From IMG/VR virus record IMGVR_UViG_3300028829_002384, positions 1 through 36,347 of that record: a DNA stretch of 36,347 nucleotides. One strand, given 5' to 3'. The position numbers were made by a program, and so were the translations under genes. The DNA is from a virus. Shown piece by piece: positions 23,874 to 31,586 of this stretch. Every line of letters begins with the position of its first letter. Position 1 is the stretch's first letter. The notes below the pieces were generated by a model, which was not told the origin of the DNA, made no database searches, and saw nothing but the letters and a program-made list of their open reading frames with translations.

Positions 23874-24389
23874 TTACTCTACTGAATTATCGTTTTCGTA
23901 TTTAGACCAATCAGTAAACTTATCTCTTGGCTGTAAATCTCTAGCATAATGTACCCAAACACCTGCGTTAGATGCTTTAAAGTCTTTATCATCAATCTTA
24001 ATACAAGCATTATAATTTAAATGATCGATATGAGGAAGTTTAACACTAATCATACTAATGAATTTATTATGTTCGTTATATCCTGCTTCAATAACATATT
24101 CATGATATCTTACATCATAGTCTAGTGTAACCATATAATTTTCTTTAAGTAACCCTTTTACAAGTTCGTCCCAAGCATAACTTGTACCGCCATCAATATT
24201 AAAACTTTGATTAGCACCTAAGTAAATATGATCTACTGTATTTTTCTTTGCTTGTTCTAATACTTCTTGTAATGGTCTAGGCCCTACTACAAATAACGTG
24301 TGTTCTTCAAATGCTGGAGTTTTTTCTACTTCGTAACCTGTGAAGTAAACAACATCGTCCTTAACACCATCATCATAATCACGCTTCAC
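23874..24389 (-). CDS. Conserved phage protein of unknown function, GTG start
   Basis: 171 residues. N-terminus MKRDYDDGVKDDVVYFTGYEVEKTPAF, then THTLF-like VVGPRPLQEVLEQA (about 34-47), HIYLGANQSFNIDGG and a strand VTLDYDVRYHEYVIEA. I remember a family with the same start and ANQSF motif in T4-like cyanophages, without known function. The start is GTG at 24389 with GGAGG six bases before it. It sits between the DpdA-like gene and the aminotransferase and is a candidate unknown member of the base-modification cluster. Confidence 0.65.
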   Translation of the reverse strand: MKRDYDDGVKDDVVYFTGYEVEKTPAFEEHTLFVVGPRPLQEVLEQAKKNTVDHIYLGANQSFNIDGGTSYAWDELVKGLLKENYMVTLDYDVRYHEYVIEAGYNEHNKFISMISVKLPHIDHLNYNACIKIDDKDFKASNAGVWVHYARDLQPRDKFTDWSKYENDNSVE

Positions 24390-24594
24390 TTTGTGCCTCC
24401 AATGAAGTTATTTCTAAGTTAATTTTCCACATCTCGTCTTTAAGAGAAAGTTTTTGTTTTTTCATTTCTACTAAAAACTTTTCTTGTACTTTTTCTGCCT
24501 CTGCAACTTCGACTTTTTCATGTACTAGTTTATGTTTTGCAATAAGGCTTTGCAGTCTATTGTTTAACTTATCTATCTTTTCTACGTTAGTCAT
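24379..24594 (-). CDS. Small coiled-coil protein, YdcH/DUF465-like
   Basis: 71 residues from MTNVEKIDKLNNR, all helical with heptads. The motif KKQKLSLKDEMWKI (about 47-60) matches the end of the YdcH/DUF465 small helical family. The ribosome site GAGGAGGTATAGT lies in the last codons of the transglycosylase gene, and the next gene's start overlaps by 11 bases, so all three are likely translated together. Confidence 0.65.
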   Translation of the reverse strand: MTNVEKIDKLNNRLQSLIAKHKLVHEKVEVAEAEKVQEKFLVEMKKQKLSLKDEMWKINLEITSLEAQSEA

Positions 24595-24595
24595 A

Positions 24596-26044
24596 CTATA
24601 CCTCCTCGAATAAGTTTGTGTATTGTGTACTAGCATTAACAGTCTTCCTGCCAGTAGCACCTCTAGTTCCAATAATAGACATCCAAAACCTTGAAAATTC
24701 TTCTACTATTTGATTTGCTTCGTCTCTGTTTGAAGTTGCAAATATTGCTTCCACAACATCTCTAAAAAATAACCTGTCAAAGGACTCTTCGACAAGCATG
24801 TTTGGAATGATTCCATTGTCGTATTGTCTGTTTGCTTCTTGTACTGCATTGATATGACTCCATACATTATGACCCATTTGGATCGCATAAGAAAAACTAT
24901 CCCATGATGTCTTTCCTTCTTTACCTATTTTATTTAGATCACCAGGAGCATAAATGCAAACATCTCTGGCTTTTAAGTTTTTTGTAAGTGGCGAATCTTT
25001 AAAACTACCATGCTTACCTTCTCTAACAAATGCTTGTGCAAAAGGAGTATTGTCAGTTGCTAATCCTTTGTCGTCAATACTTGGTACCATTCTATATACC
25101 CATTTACTTCGATCTTGTGTTTCGAGTTCACAATAAATTTGACCATTTGCTGTGGCTAAGAACGGACTAGCACAATCAAATGTAATCATAAAGTTTTCAT
25201 TGTGATACTTGCGAACTGCTCTTTGAATATCTGTCAGTAGTGTTGCCCACTCTAATTTACTAGTACCCAAAAAGTGCATAACATCATGTTTGCCTTTTTC
25301 AAGTAATCCATCAAAGCGTAATGCAACTAAACGTTTTAATACTAGATGTACATCACACATGTTCTGTCCACCCATCGACCAACCATTAAAATGATTTTCA
25401 TACTTTTTAGGATCACAGTAATCTTTCATTTGTTGATACCAATCTTCTGCATCAGCATGATTTTCACCTTGTAATACATTTAAGAACTTACAAGCACCGC
25501 TTCTGTGTTTCATAAAGTAGTCGTTGTTAATACGTGTAGCATTAACGGCATCTTGATAGTTGTCAATACCTGTTGCTTTTGCACCTGCTGGTGAACGTGC
25601 TACCCACGCCGGAATATCAAGTATCATTCCATAGTCCATATAAGCGTCCATCCACGCAAGTACTTGCTCACGTTTCTTTTGTGCTTTAGGACAATTAGGA
25701 TCTTTCCAATCGCCTTCCCACACACCTTTACCTATCTGGAAACCACCCGAGTCACCTAACATCCAACTATTGTTACGATCTCTATCTCGTATCATATCTT
25801 CTTTAGGTGCATCTTTATTAATATCTAGTTCGGCATGTCCTGCGGAATATAATGACCAATGATAGTTAAACAGTCCTTCTTTCTTGTTTAACCAATTCAT
25901 ACTTTCCATACTAGGATACGGAATACGACTCTTATCAACGTATTCTTCTCTGCGTTGCTTACCTATAAAGGTAGCATAGAAACCACTCAACGCCGGTAAA
26001 AACGTTGCGTAGTCTTTTTGTTCTGTTGTTAAGTCCGTATTCAT
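24596..26044 (-). CDS. dpdA: TGT-family DNA guanine transglycosylase, DpdA-like
   Basis: 482 residues related to tRNA-guanine transglycosylases. Family marks: D98-SGGFQ-103 (in MLGDSGGFQ, the general acid/base Asp and purine pocket), LNVLQG (188-193, as in TGT 'IVQGG'), GWSMGG (221-226, as in 'GGLSVGE'), FLGTS (258-262) and ITFDCASPF (287-295) with D290 where TGT has its nucleophile Asp. The TGT zinc motif CxCxxC is absent, as expected for DpdA-type enzymes, which swap guanine in DNA for a 7-deazaguanine. No other TGT function fits a phage with FolE, QueD-like, QueE and YhhQ in the same region. It lies directly after the clamp gene, with GGAGATATA before the ATG. The DNA target is inferred. 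Confidence 0.78.
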   Translation of the reverse strand: MNTDLTTEQKDYATFLPALSGFYATFIGKQRREEYVDKSRIPYPSMESMNWLNKKEGLFNYHWSLYSAGHAELDINKDAPKEDMIRDRDRNNSWMLGDSGGFQIGKGVWEGDWKDPNCPKAQKKREQVLAWMDAYMDYGMILDIPAWVARSPAGAKATGIDNYQDAVNATRINNDYFMKHRSGACKFLNVLQGENHADAEDWYQQMKDYCDPKKYENHFNGWSMGGQNMCDVHLVLKRLVALRFDGLLEKGKHDVMHFLGTSKLEWATLLTDIQRAVRKYHNENFMITFDCASPFLATANGQIYCELETQDRSKWVYRMVPSIDDKGLATDNTPFAQAFVREGKHGSFKDSPLTKNLKARDVCIYAPGDLNKIGKEGKTSWDSFSYAIQMGHNVWSHINAVQEANRQYDNGIIPNMLVEESFDRLFFRDVVEAIFATSNRDEANQIVEEFSRFWMSIIGTRGATGRKTVNASTQYTNLFEEV

Positions 26045-26052
26045 TATATCTC

Positions 26053-26784
26053 CTATTTAGATTGTGCTGGCAAAATGTATTCATAAGTTGCCAAACCACT
26101 GTCTACTTGAATTTGCATAGCACCTTGATCTGAGAACTTCATTACTTTGTCGCCATCTAAACTTAAAATAGCAAGGGTTTGTTGTACTGGCCATGCCCAT
26201 TCATTTTTAAGTGAACCTGTTACACCTGTAGCAAAAATAAATTCACCTGCGTGTGTACTAGCATCACCAAATTTAAATTTGATATCTGTACCATCTGTAA
26301 GCACAGTAAACACAGTTTCTTCTGCGTTTGCAGTTGCCTGCATTTTAAATCTCTGTACACTTGCCATACTAGGCGAAACTTCTACGTCCCACGCCGCACC
26401 TTTAAACTTAACAGTCTTAAGTTTTTCATTAATGATTTCTGCGTTCATAAAACGATAATCATTTTTAAAGTCACCTGTTTTGTTTTCAAAGTGTATACCT
26501 GTTGGAATCTGTACACCGTTTCTATCTTGACGTACAACATCAATAGTTGCATCATCTTTATATTCTGGACACTTCAAATGAATGTCTAGTTTGTTTAAGT
26601 TTGGCATACCAAACGTGCCCTTCATTTCTACTTGGGCGTTTTTAGTATTTGCCTGCATGATCACAGAGCGATCCTCTGCCATGCTATCAATACCTGTTTG
26701 TGCATCATCACCATTGACCTTAACAATGTTAAGAAAGCCAAGTGCATGTGTATGTGCAACAATGTCTTGTAAAATGTCTTTCAT
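26053..26784 (-). CDS. gp45: Sliding clamp, gp45-like
   Basis: 243 residues (T4 gp45: 228). The clamp encircles DNA, gives polymerase processivity and activates late transcription in T4-like phages. Repeated beta-domain segments are seen: FGMPNLNKLDIHLKCPEY (about 58-75), AAWDVEVSPSMASVQRF (146-162), and strands such as IFATGVTGSLKNEWAWPVQQTLAIL. Identification rests on the size, beta composition and place next to DNA polymerase, not on a unique motif. CGGAGAAAACT before the ATG. It is followed by the DpdA-like gene within 9 bases. Confidence 0.75.
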   Translation of the reverse strand: MKDILQDIVAHTHALGFLNIVKVNGDDAQTGIDSMAEDRSVIMQANTKNAQVEMKGTFGMPNLNKLDIHLKCPEYKDDATIDVVRQDRNGVQIPTGIHFENKTGDFKNDYRFMNAEIINEKLKTVKFKGAAWDVEVSPSMASVQRFKMQATANAEETVFTVLTDGTDIKFKFGDASTHAGEFIFATGVTGSLKNEWAWPVQQTLAILSLDGDKVMKFSDQGAMQIQVDSGLATYEYILPAQSK

Positions 26785-26807
26785 AGTTTTCTCCGTTCCT
26801 TATATAC

Positions 26808-26820
26808 TATTATATTTAGA
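26808..26820 (-). promoter_or_regulatory. Promoter-like box before the clamp gene
   Basis: Minus strand TCTAAATATAATA. It can be read as a T4-late-like TCTAAATA or as a -10 TATAAT without a good -35. About 25 bases before the ATG at 26784. Confidence 0.3.
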
Positions 26821-26823
26821 AAA

Positions 26824-29493
26824 TCATTCAAAGTCAAATAAATTATTGAATGTATTCTTCTGTTCGGTTGATTTAATATCCCAATCTAGCACTCCAATTA
26901 GATTATCTAACTTTTTATCAATGATCGCAGTTTCCATTTCATCATCTTCAAAAGGTAGTTCTTGGAACCATTTTGGTAGTCTTAGTTCGTCCGTTGGGTA
27001 TGCAACCGAAGTATATCCCATTGGATTTTGTTTTAGTTTGCAAACAATAACTTTCATACCGTCCACAATCTGCATACTAAATTTGTCACCGTTCATATCT
27101 TTTAATGTGTTCCAATTAATAGAAGCACGAACGTGTCCAGGCATGTTTACTTTGCCTAATTTTTTAAGTTTAGCAAGATAGTCTGTTACGTTGTTTGCAC
27201 GTTTAGGAGAACCTTTCTCCCAACCAGGCCTTGCTTTAAATTTAGTTCTAAAATCTGTGATCATATCAAGTATTTCAACTTCCGTGCCATCTGTTAGTAC
27301 TGCTAACAATACTTCACTTAAAAAGTCTTGCATAAACACAGGAGTATCAGAACGTTTAAGATCTAAACCCATTGCTTTTACTTTACCAGGCTTACCATCT
27401 GTATCTGTTCTAAATCCTTCATTGTCATATATTAGAATTGCATAACGTTTTTTAGTAATAAACAATCCTTTTTCACCAACAACTTCTCTACCAGCGGCAA
27501 TAACTTCACCTCTACTTTTAGGACAGTGAAATGCATTTCCCATAAACTTTGGAAAAGTTACATTTGCTTCTTCACATATTTGATCATACAGTTGAATTAC
27601 ACTTTCTTTATTCCAAGGAATATCTCCTTTGTCAATTTCTGCACGTAAACTAGTATAAGCACTAAAGTACACAGAGTCTGTATCACCATATATAATACTT
27701 TTACCTACGTGATCATATTCGCCTGTAATAATTTCATTTACTTTTGCACTCATATGTTTTGCAATAGCACGACCTGTAAGTGTAGTTGATTGCCCAATTC
27801 TATGATCAAAGAATCTACACCCTGGGTTTAGGATTGCTCCATATAAACTATTTAGGTTAATCTTTTTAACAAGTTGTCTTTTATCCCAAAAAGCAGTTTC
27901 AATTTTATTGCCTGCATCTTGTGCCGCAATCTTTTTAGCCTGCATTTCTTTACGTTCAGCATACCAACGTTTTAGTAGTCCAGGAATAATACCTTCAAAC
28001 TCTGTTGTAAACAATGTACCGTTAGCACTAACCATCCATGGTTGATTACTATCAAAAATTAGTTTGTAAACTTCTGCGGCACTTAATGTATCGCTTTCGC
28101 CACCTTCCCAATCAATAGTAATTTCAACGTCCTTGCGTTGTTCCATTACATAATCATATTCAAGACTACCAAACTTTCCTTCCCAAGCACCTGCAAATGA
28201 CTTCTTTTTAAACTTCATTTGTTCGCCTATGAATTCTTCTGTATGGTTTTGTTTAAGTTGTCCTATAACTGTTGCTGGATCCATGTTCAAACTTCTAATA
28301 ACAGAAGGATATAGTGAATTCAAATCCATTGATGCAATCCAATCATGCAATCCTTTCTTAGGATATGCAACATATGCACCAGCCGCCTGCGATGAACCTG
28401 GCTCTCTATGTACTCTATTGGGTACAACATAACCACGCCTGTGTGCTTCGTTAATAATTGCTTGTTCTGTAACTGCAACAGCACCCATTGTCGTTGGTAG
28501 CAACACTGTGTTTGCGTGTGCAAGTTCATTTGCTAGATCAATAAAGCGTAATTTCTTATCAAGTTTATCTAACAACAGAACGTCTTGTCTGTTATATTCA
28601 ATAAATGTTTTAAAGTCATTGTTATATAGTTGATCTAATGTACCTTCATATTCAGTTTTCTTTTCACCTACTTCTAGTTCACCAATAGCATCTAGTCGAT
28701 AAGTGTGTCGTTCTTCATATGTGTACTTACGATATAGTTCAAGACTATCTAAGTGTTGACGTCCTATAAGATCATATGTTTCTTGTTCTCTACCAAACTT
28801 TTCATATACTCTTTTCTTAGGATAAGCGTTCCATAAACAAAAACGTCTTGTGTCTTCTTTACTTAAAACTCTTGTAATTCTATTAACAGTATAAGGAATA
28901 TCATAACCTTCACTGTTCCAGCCTGATAAAATATCAGCGTCTTTAATTAAATCTAAAAACGTATCAAGCATTTCTGCTTCTGTTTCAAACAAATATGTAT
29001 TAGGAAAGTCTTTACATTCTTCCTTTGCTTGTTCCATAGTAAGTGTTTTAGGAGGAAGTGCTAGTGTAATAAGACTATCAAGCCATTGTAAATGTACTGT
29101 AATTGCAGTAATGGCAGTAAAAGGATCTTCTGGTGAACTATAACCACGTTCAGGATCAAAGTCAACCTCAATATCAAAAAATGCAACGTTTAGATTAGGT
29201 GCATCTTGACCTAAATAGTTTTCTTCTAGTAGTCTGTATACAGGATTGATGTCTGCTTCATATAGTCCGCGATGTTTATTAATCTTTTGTTCCTTAAGAA
29301 AGTCTTTCCAACTTTTACAAACAACACGACTTACCGGATCACCAAAAGTACTTTTTTGTTTACCTTTGCCGTCGCCATAATAAAACACATATCTTGCGGG
29401 GAATTCGCGAAACTCTCTTTCGCCTTTTTTGTTTCTCTCTACAACTTTGATAATATCTTTATCACGATCCCAGAGTGCGTCTACATAACTCAA
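26824..29493 (-). CDS. gp43: Family B DNA polymerase, gp43-like
   Basis: 889 residues (T4 gp43: 898). The exonuclease domain shows Exo I DIE (107-109), Exo II around ILSGWNSEGYDIPY (188-201) and Exo III YNRQDVLLLDKL (300-311). The polymerase domain shows motif A DLNSLYPSVIRSLNMDP (390-406), motif B KKINLNSLYGAILNPG (543-558) and motif C IYGDTDSVYF (601-610). All catalytic acids are intact. The start is TTG at 29493, with AAAGGAG six bases ahead; no ATG fits. A promoter and a structured leader precede it. The gene is followed by the clamp, but no clamp-loader or regA gene lies between them, unlike T4 (order 43-regA-62-44-45). Confidence 0.97.
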   Translation of the reverse strand: MSYVDALWDRDKDIIKVVERNKKGEREFREFPARYVFYYGDGKGKQKSTFGDPVSRVVCKSWKDFLKEQKINKHRGLYEADINPVYRLLEENYLGQDAPNLNVAFFDIEVDFDPERGYSSPEDPFTAITAITVHLQWLDSLITLALPPKTLTMEQAKEECKDFPNTYLFETEAEMLDTFLDLIKDADILSGWNSEGYDIPYTVNRITRVLSKEDTRRFCLWNAYPKKRVYEKFGREQETYDLIGRQHLDSLELYRKYTYEERHTYRLDAIGELEVGEKKTEYEGTLDQLYNNDFKTFIEYNRQDVLLLDKLDKKLRFIDLANELAHANTVLLPTTMGAVAVTEQAIINEAHRRGYVVPNRVHREPGSSQAAGAYVAYPKKGLHDWIASMDLNSLYPSVIRSLNMDPATVIGQLKQNHTEEFIGEQMKFKKKSFAGAWEGKFGSLEYDYVMEQRKDVEITIDWEGGESDTLSAAEVYKLIFDSNQPWMVSANGTLFTTEFEGIIPGLLKRWYAERKEMQAKKIAAQDAGNKIETAFWDKRQLVKKINLNSLYGAILNPGCRFFDHRIGQSTTLTGRAIAKHMSAKVNEIITGEYDHVGKSIIYGDTDSVYFSAYTSLRAEIDKGDIPWNKESVIQLYDQICEEANVTFPKFMGNAFHCPKSRGEVIAAGREVVGEKGLFITKKRYAILIYDNEGFRTDTDGKPGKVKAMGLDLKRSDTPVFMQDFLSEVLLAVLTDGTEVEILDMITDFRTKFKARPGWEKGSPKRANNVTDYLAKLKKLGKVNMPGHVRASINWNTLKDMNGDKFSMQIVDGMKVIVCKLKQNPMGYTSVAYPTDELRLPKWFQELPFEDDEMETAIIDKKLDNLIGVLDWDIKSTEQKNTFNNLFDFE

Positions 29494-29520
29494 TATCTTC
29501 TCCTTTGTATGCCACTTTCG

Positions 29521-29555
29521 GTTGGCAAAAACCAGTAATGTTGCTTATGGCCAAC
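29521..29555 (-). promoter_or_regulatory. Inverted repeat in the polymerase leader
   Basis: GTTGGC (29521-29526) and GCCAAC (29550-29555) flank a 23-base loop in the leader between the promoter and the polymerase ribosome site. T4 gp43 represses its own mRNA by binding a hairpin near its ribosome site, so an operator is possible, although this stem is farther upstream and its sequence differs. Confidence 0.4.
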
Positions 29556-29579
29556 TAACCTTCTTCAACACTATTTACT

Positions 29580-29608
29580 ATTATAGTATCTTACTACTAC
29601 AAAGTCAA
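29580..29608 (-). promoter_or_regulatory. Sigma70-type promoter for DNA polymerase
   Basis: Minus strand TTGACT (29608-29603), a 17-base spacer, TATAAT (29585-29580). The polymerase start is 86 bases downstream of the -10 box. Confidence 0.82.
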
Positions 29609-29619
29609 GACTTTTTTTA

Positions 29620-29790
29620 TCAAAATCCAAATAACTTTGTACCATGATTTGCTATTGCATTTAAGATAATAGCAATGCAAGTAAAAATGTGTAGCAACAC
29701 CCACCCAGTGCGTATAATTGCCACTCTGTCAGCCTTATTGTCATCTTCATATGCCTTTGTTCCTATTGCCTTGCACCAAATATCCCACAA
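29620..29790 (-). CDS. Small membrane protein, TTG start
   Basis: 56 residues: WDIWCKAIGTKAYEDDNKADRV, then one strong transmembrane helix (about 31-47: VLLHIFTCIAIILNAIA) and a short tail. The pattern WCKAxGTKAYED...IRTxWVxLH is familiar from T4-like cyanophages. The start is TTG at 29790 after AAAGGTGATTAAAG. It follows the 93-residue membrane protein and is probably made from the same mRNA as dsbA. Confidence 0.65.
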   Translation of the reverse strand: MWDIWCKAIGTKAYEDDNKADRVAIIRTGWVLLHIFTCIAIILNAIANHGTKLFGF

Positions 29791-29807
29791 CTTTAATCAC
29801 CTTTCAT

Positions 29808-30089
29808 TTACCACCACATGGCGGCAACTCCATATCCAAATACGTTAATAACAGCAAAATATCCTGTTAGTAACATGACCCATGCCGCGCCTCTGCGTAC
29901 AGCCGCGTAGCATTGTGTAACCGATCCTACAAAGAAGAACGGATATATAATTAGCATGTTTGGATCTACAGCATTAAATGCCAAAGTCAAACTTGCTACT
30001 ACCGTAAATATAAAACTTATTAGTTCAAACCCAAAAGCAACCTGATCACTTTTGTAACTATTGATCCAAAAATCTTTTACCTTTTGCAT
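29808..30089 (-). CDS. Small integral membrane protein
   Basis: 93 residues with about three hydrophobic segments (ELISFIFTVVASLTLAF; MLIIYPFFFVGSVTQC; AAWVMLLTGYFAVINVFGYG), plus a conserved-looking YAAVRRGAAWVMLLTGYF block around 61-78 seen in T4-like cyanophage membrane proteins. The start overlaps the dsbA stop by one base (TAATG). Function unknown. Confidence 0.7.
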   Translation of the reverse strand: MQKVKDFWINSYKSDQVAFGFELISFIFTVVASLTLAFNAVDPNMLIIYPFFFVGSVTQCYAAVRRGAAWVMLLTGYFAVINVFGYGVAAMWW

Positions 30090-30352
30090 TAGAGTTTGTC
30101 GCGACCAGTAGTAACCATAATAGTTTCTAGGTCTTCAAACTCATCAACGGCTTTATGCCATTCACCTTTTTGTGCAATCTTAATTGCTTTGTTAATTAGA
30201 CTTGGCTTAACATCCATTTCTTCTGCTACTGCTTTTACAGTATCTCTTAAACCTTCTTGTAGGTCTGTAACTTCTTGCAAAACATTTACACCTTCGTTAA
30301 CGATCTGAATTAGTTTTGCTTTCTCTTCAGCACCAAATACTTTGTCACTCAT
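30089..30352 (-). CDS. dsbA: DsbA-like double-stranded DNA-binding protein
   Basis: 87 residues, all helical. It resembles the small T4 DsbA family (DNA-binding protein A, unrelated to thiol oxidase) as found in T4-like cyanophages: AEEKAKLIQIVNEGVNVLQEV (8-28) and DTVKAVAEEMDVKPSLINKAIK. In T4, DsbA binds double-stranded DNA near late promoters. It has its own consensus promoter (30380-30408) and AAAAGGAGTCTCAC before the ATG; membrane-protein genes follow in the same transcript. Confidence 0.75.
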   Translation of the reverse strand: MSDKVFGAEEKAKLIQIVNEGVNVLQEVTDLQEGLRDTVKAVAEEMDVKPSLINKAIKIAQKGEWHKAVDEFEDLETIMVTTGRDKL

Positions 30353-30379
30353 GTGAGACTCCTTTTAGTAATTTGTTAT

Positions 30380-30408
30380 ATTATATATAGATTTATGCTA
30401 GTTGTCAA
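30380..30408 (-). promoter_or_regulatory. Sigma70-type promoter for dsbA
   Basis: Minus strand TTGACA (30408-30403), a 17-base spacer, TATAAT (30385-30380), 27 bases before the ATG at 30352. It overlaps the last codons of the upstream methyltransferase-like gene. Confidence 0.85.
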
Positions 30409-30952
30409 GTAATTTAAACGGAATTGGCACCGTTTTGTCTAAACATTTAAACCAAACGTTATTTGGACCTATATGATGGTCGTCTGGTAACAGTTCATTA
30501 ACTGCTTTGTTTACACCTGGGAAATCCATATCATGTCCACATAACCAACCGTTTGGTTTTAATTTAGGTGTGTAGTATTCAATATCACCTTTTACGCTAT
30601 CATAATCGTGACTAGCATCAATGAATACGAAGTCTAAACTGCCGTTTTCTATCTGTTCGTGTACTGTATGACTATGTCCTTGTATTGCTTTTAGTCTAGG
30701 ACCATACTTTATTATCATGTTATCTTTATAGAACAACTTTATGTTATAGTCAATAGCATACATTTTTAATTTTGGAAATGCTTCTAGTAAATGAAATGTT
30801 GTTCTACCGTTTCTTACGCCGACTTCGCAACCCACTGTTGGTTGTATTTTTTTAAATAAGTCTGCTAAAAAGTAATCTCTTTTGTTAGGTCCAGTGTATT
30901 CGATTGTTCTTTTAATTTTAATTTTATCATTAGCCAATGTTTTCTGCCTCAT
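30398..30952 (-). CDS. Class I SAM methyltransferase-like protein
   Basis: 184 residues from MRQKTLAND. Rossmann-type methyltransferase: motif I CEVGVRNGRTTFHLLEAFP (about 42-60), acidic end of strand 2 in MYAIDYN, and DFVFIDASHDYDSVKGDIEYYTPKL in the style of the Methyltransf_24 group. The target is unknown. The start is uncertain: an ATG lies 12 codons upstream, and a TTG at 30937 has a GAGG nine bases ahead. The gene overlaps the upstream gene's end. Confidence 0.75.
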   Translation of the reverse strand: MRQKTLANDKIKIKRTIEYTGPNKRDYFLADLFKKIQPTVGCEVGVRNGRTTFHLLEAFPKLKMYAIDYNIKLFYKDNMIIKYGPRLKAIQGHSHTVHEQIENGSLDFVFIDASHDYDSVKGDIEYYTPKLKPNGWLCGHDMDFPGVNKAVNELLPDDHHIGPNNVWFKCLDKTVPIPFKLLDN

Positions 30953-31583
30953 CTTTTGATTTATATGCCCATTCGTCAGTGTGTCCAACTGACCATTTAG
31001 GATTATTTTCTACTGTATAATTTTGTGTACAAACTTTAAAGTCTGGCATCTTTCGATCTCCAATTACTAAACTTTGGTCTGTAAAAATAACTCTATTATT
31101 AGGTTGTGCGGCAAACTGTCCGTTATCTAGTTTAATAAAGTTAAAACTTTTGTGTTCTGGATCGTGTTCACTAAAATTTACATTTAGTGTTGAGTGTTGT
31201 GCATGACAAGTATCAAGTGTAAACATATATTCGCCTTTGTGCATCTTTTTATCTTTACCAAAGAATTCACAGTCTGCTAACATAGGCTTTTTAATTAATG
31301 TAATATCATAATCAAAACAATCCCATATTTGTAGTGTGTCTAAAGGTAATTGGTCACTGTGTAAGTAATCATCTTTCCATACAAACGCACTAATAGGTAA
31401 TTTATCGTACAATGCACCGTATTCTGTAAGTAATGTTTCTACGTATAATGCTTTGCCCATTATACTTCTAATACTAATCCAAATACCAGGAGTAACTTCT
31501 CCATGCCCTTTTTGGTGGTCATATAGATATTCTTTTTTCACATAAACTTCAACAGGAGGTAAGTTATGTACTAAGAATGCCAT
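30930..31583 (-). CDS. Conserved T4-like marine phage protein, unknown
   Basis: 217 residues. The N-terminus MAFLVHNLPPVEVYVKKEYL followed by GHGEVTPGIWISIRSIMGKAL (26-46) and PISAFVWK resembles a protein of T4-like cyanophages with no assigned function. It is beta-rich throughout and has several Cys/His (DTCHAQH). The ribosome site is weak, so translation may depend on the upstream 51-residue gene, which ends just before it. Confidence 0.65.
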   Translation of the reverse strand: MAFLVHNLPPVEVYVKKEYLYDHQKGHGEVTPGIWISIRSIMGKALYVETLLTEYGALYDKLPISAFVWKDDYLHSDQLPLDTLQIWDCFDYDITLIKKPMLADCEFFGKDKKMHKGEYMFTLDTCHAQHSTLNVNFSEHDPEHKSFNFIKLDNGQFAAQPNNRVIFTDQSLVIGDRKMPDFKVCTQNYTVENNPKWSVGHTDEWAYKSKDEAENIG

Positions 31584-31586
31584 ACT

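Noticed and set aside
26582-27181. 199-residue plus-strand frame
   Set aside because: Antisense to the sliding clamp and DNA polymerase, without a ribosome site or recognisable motif.
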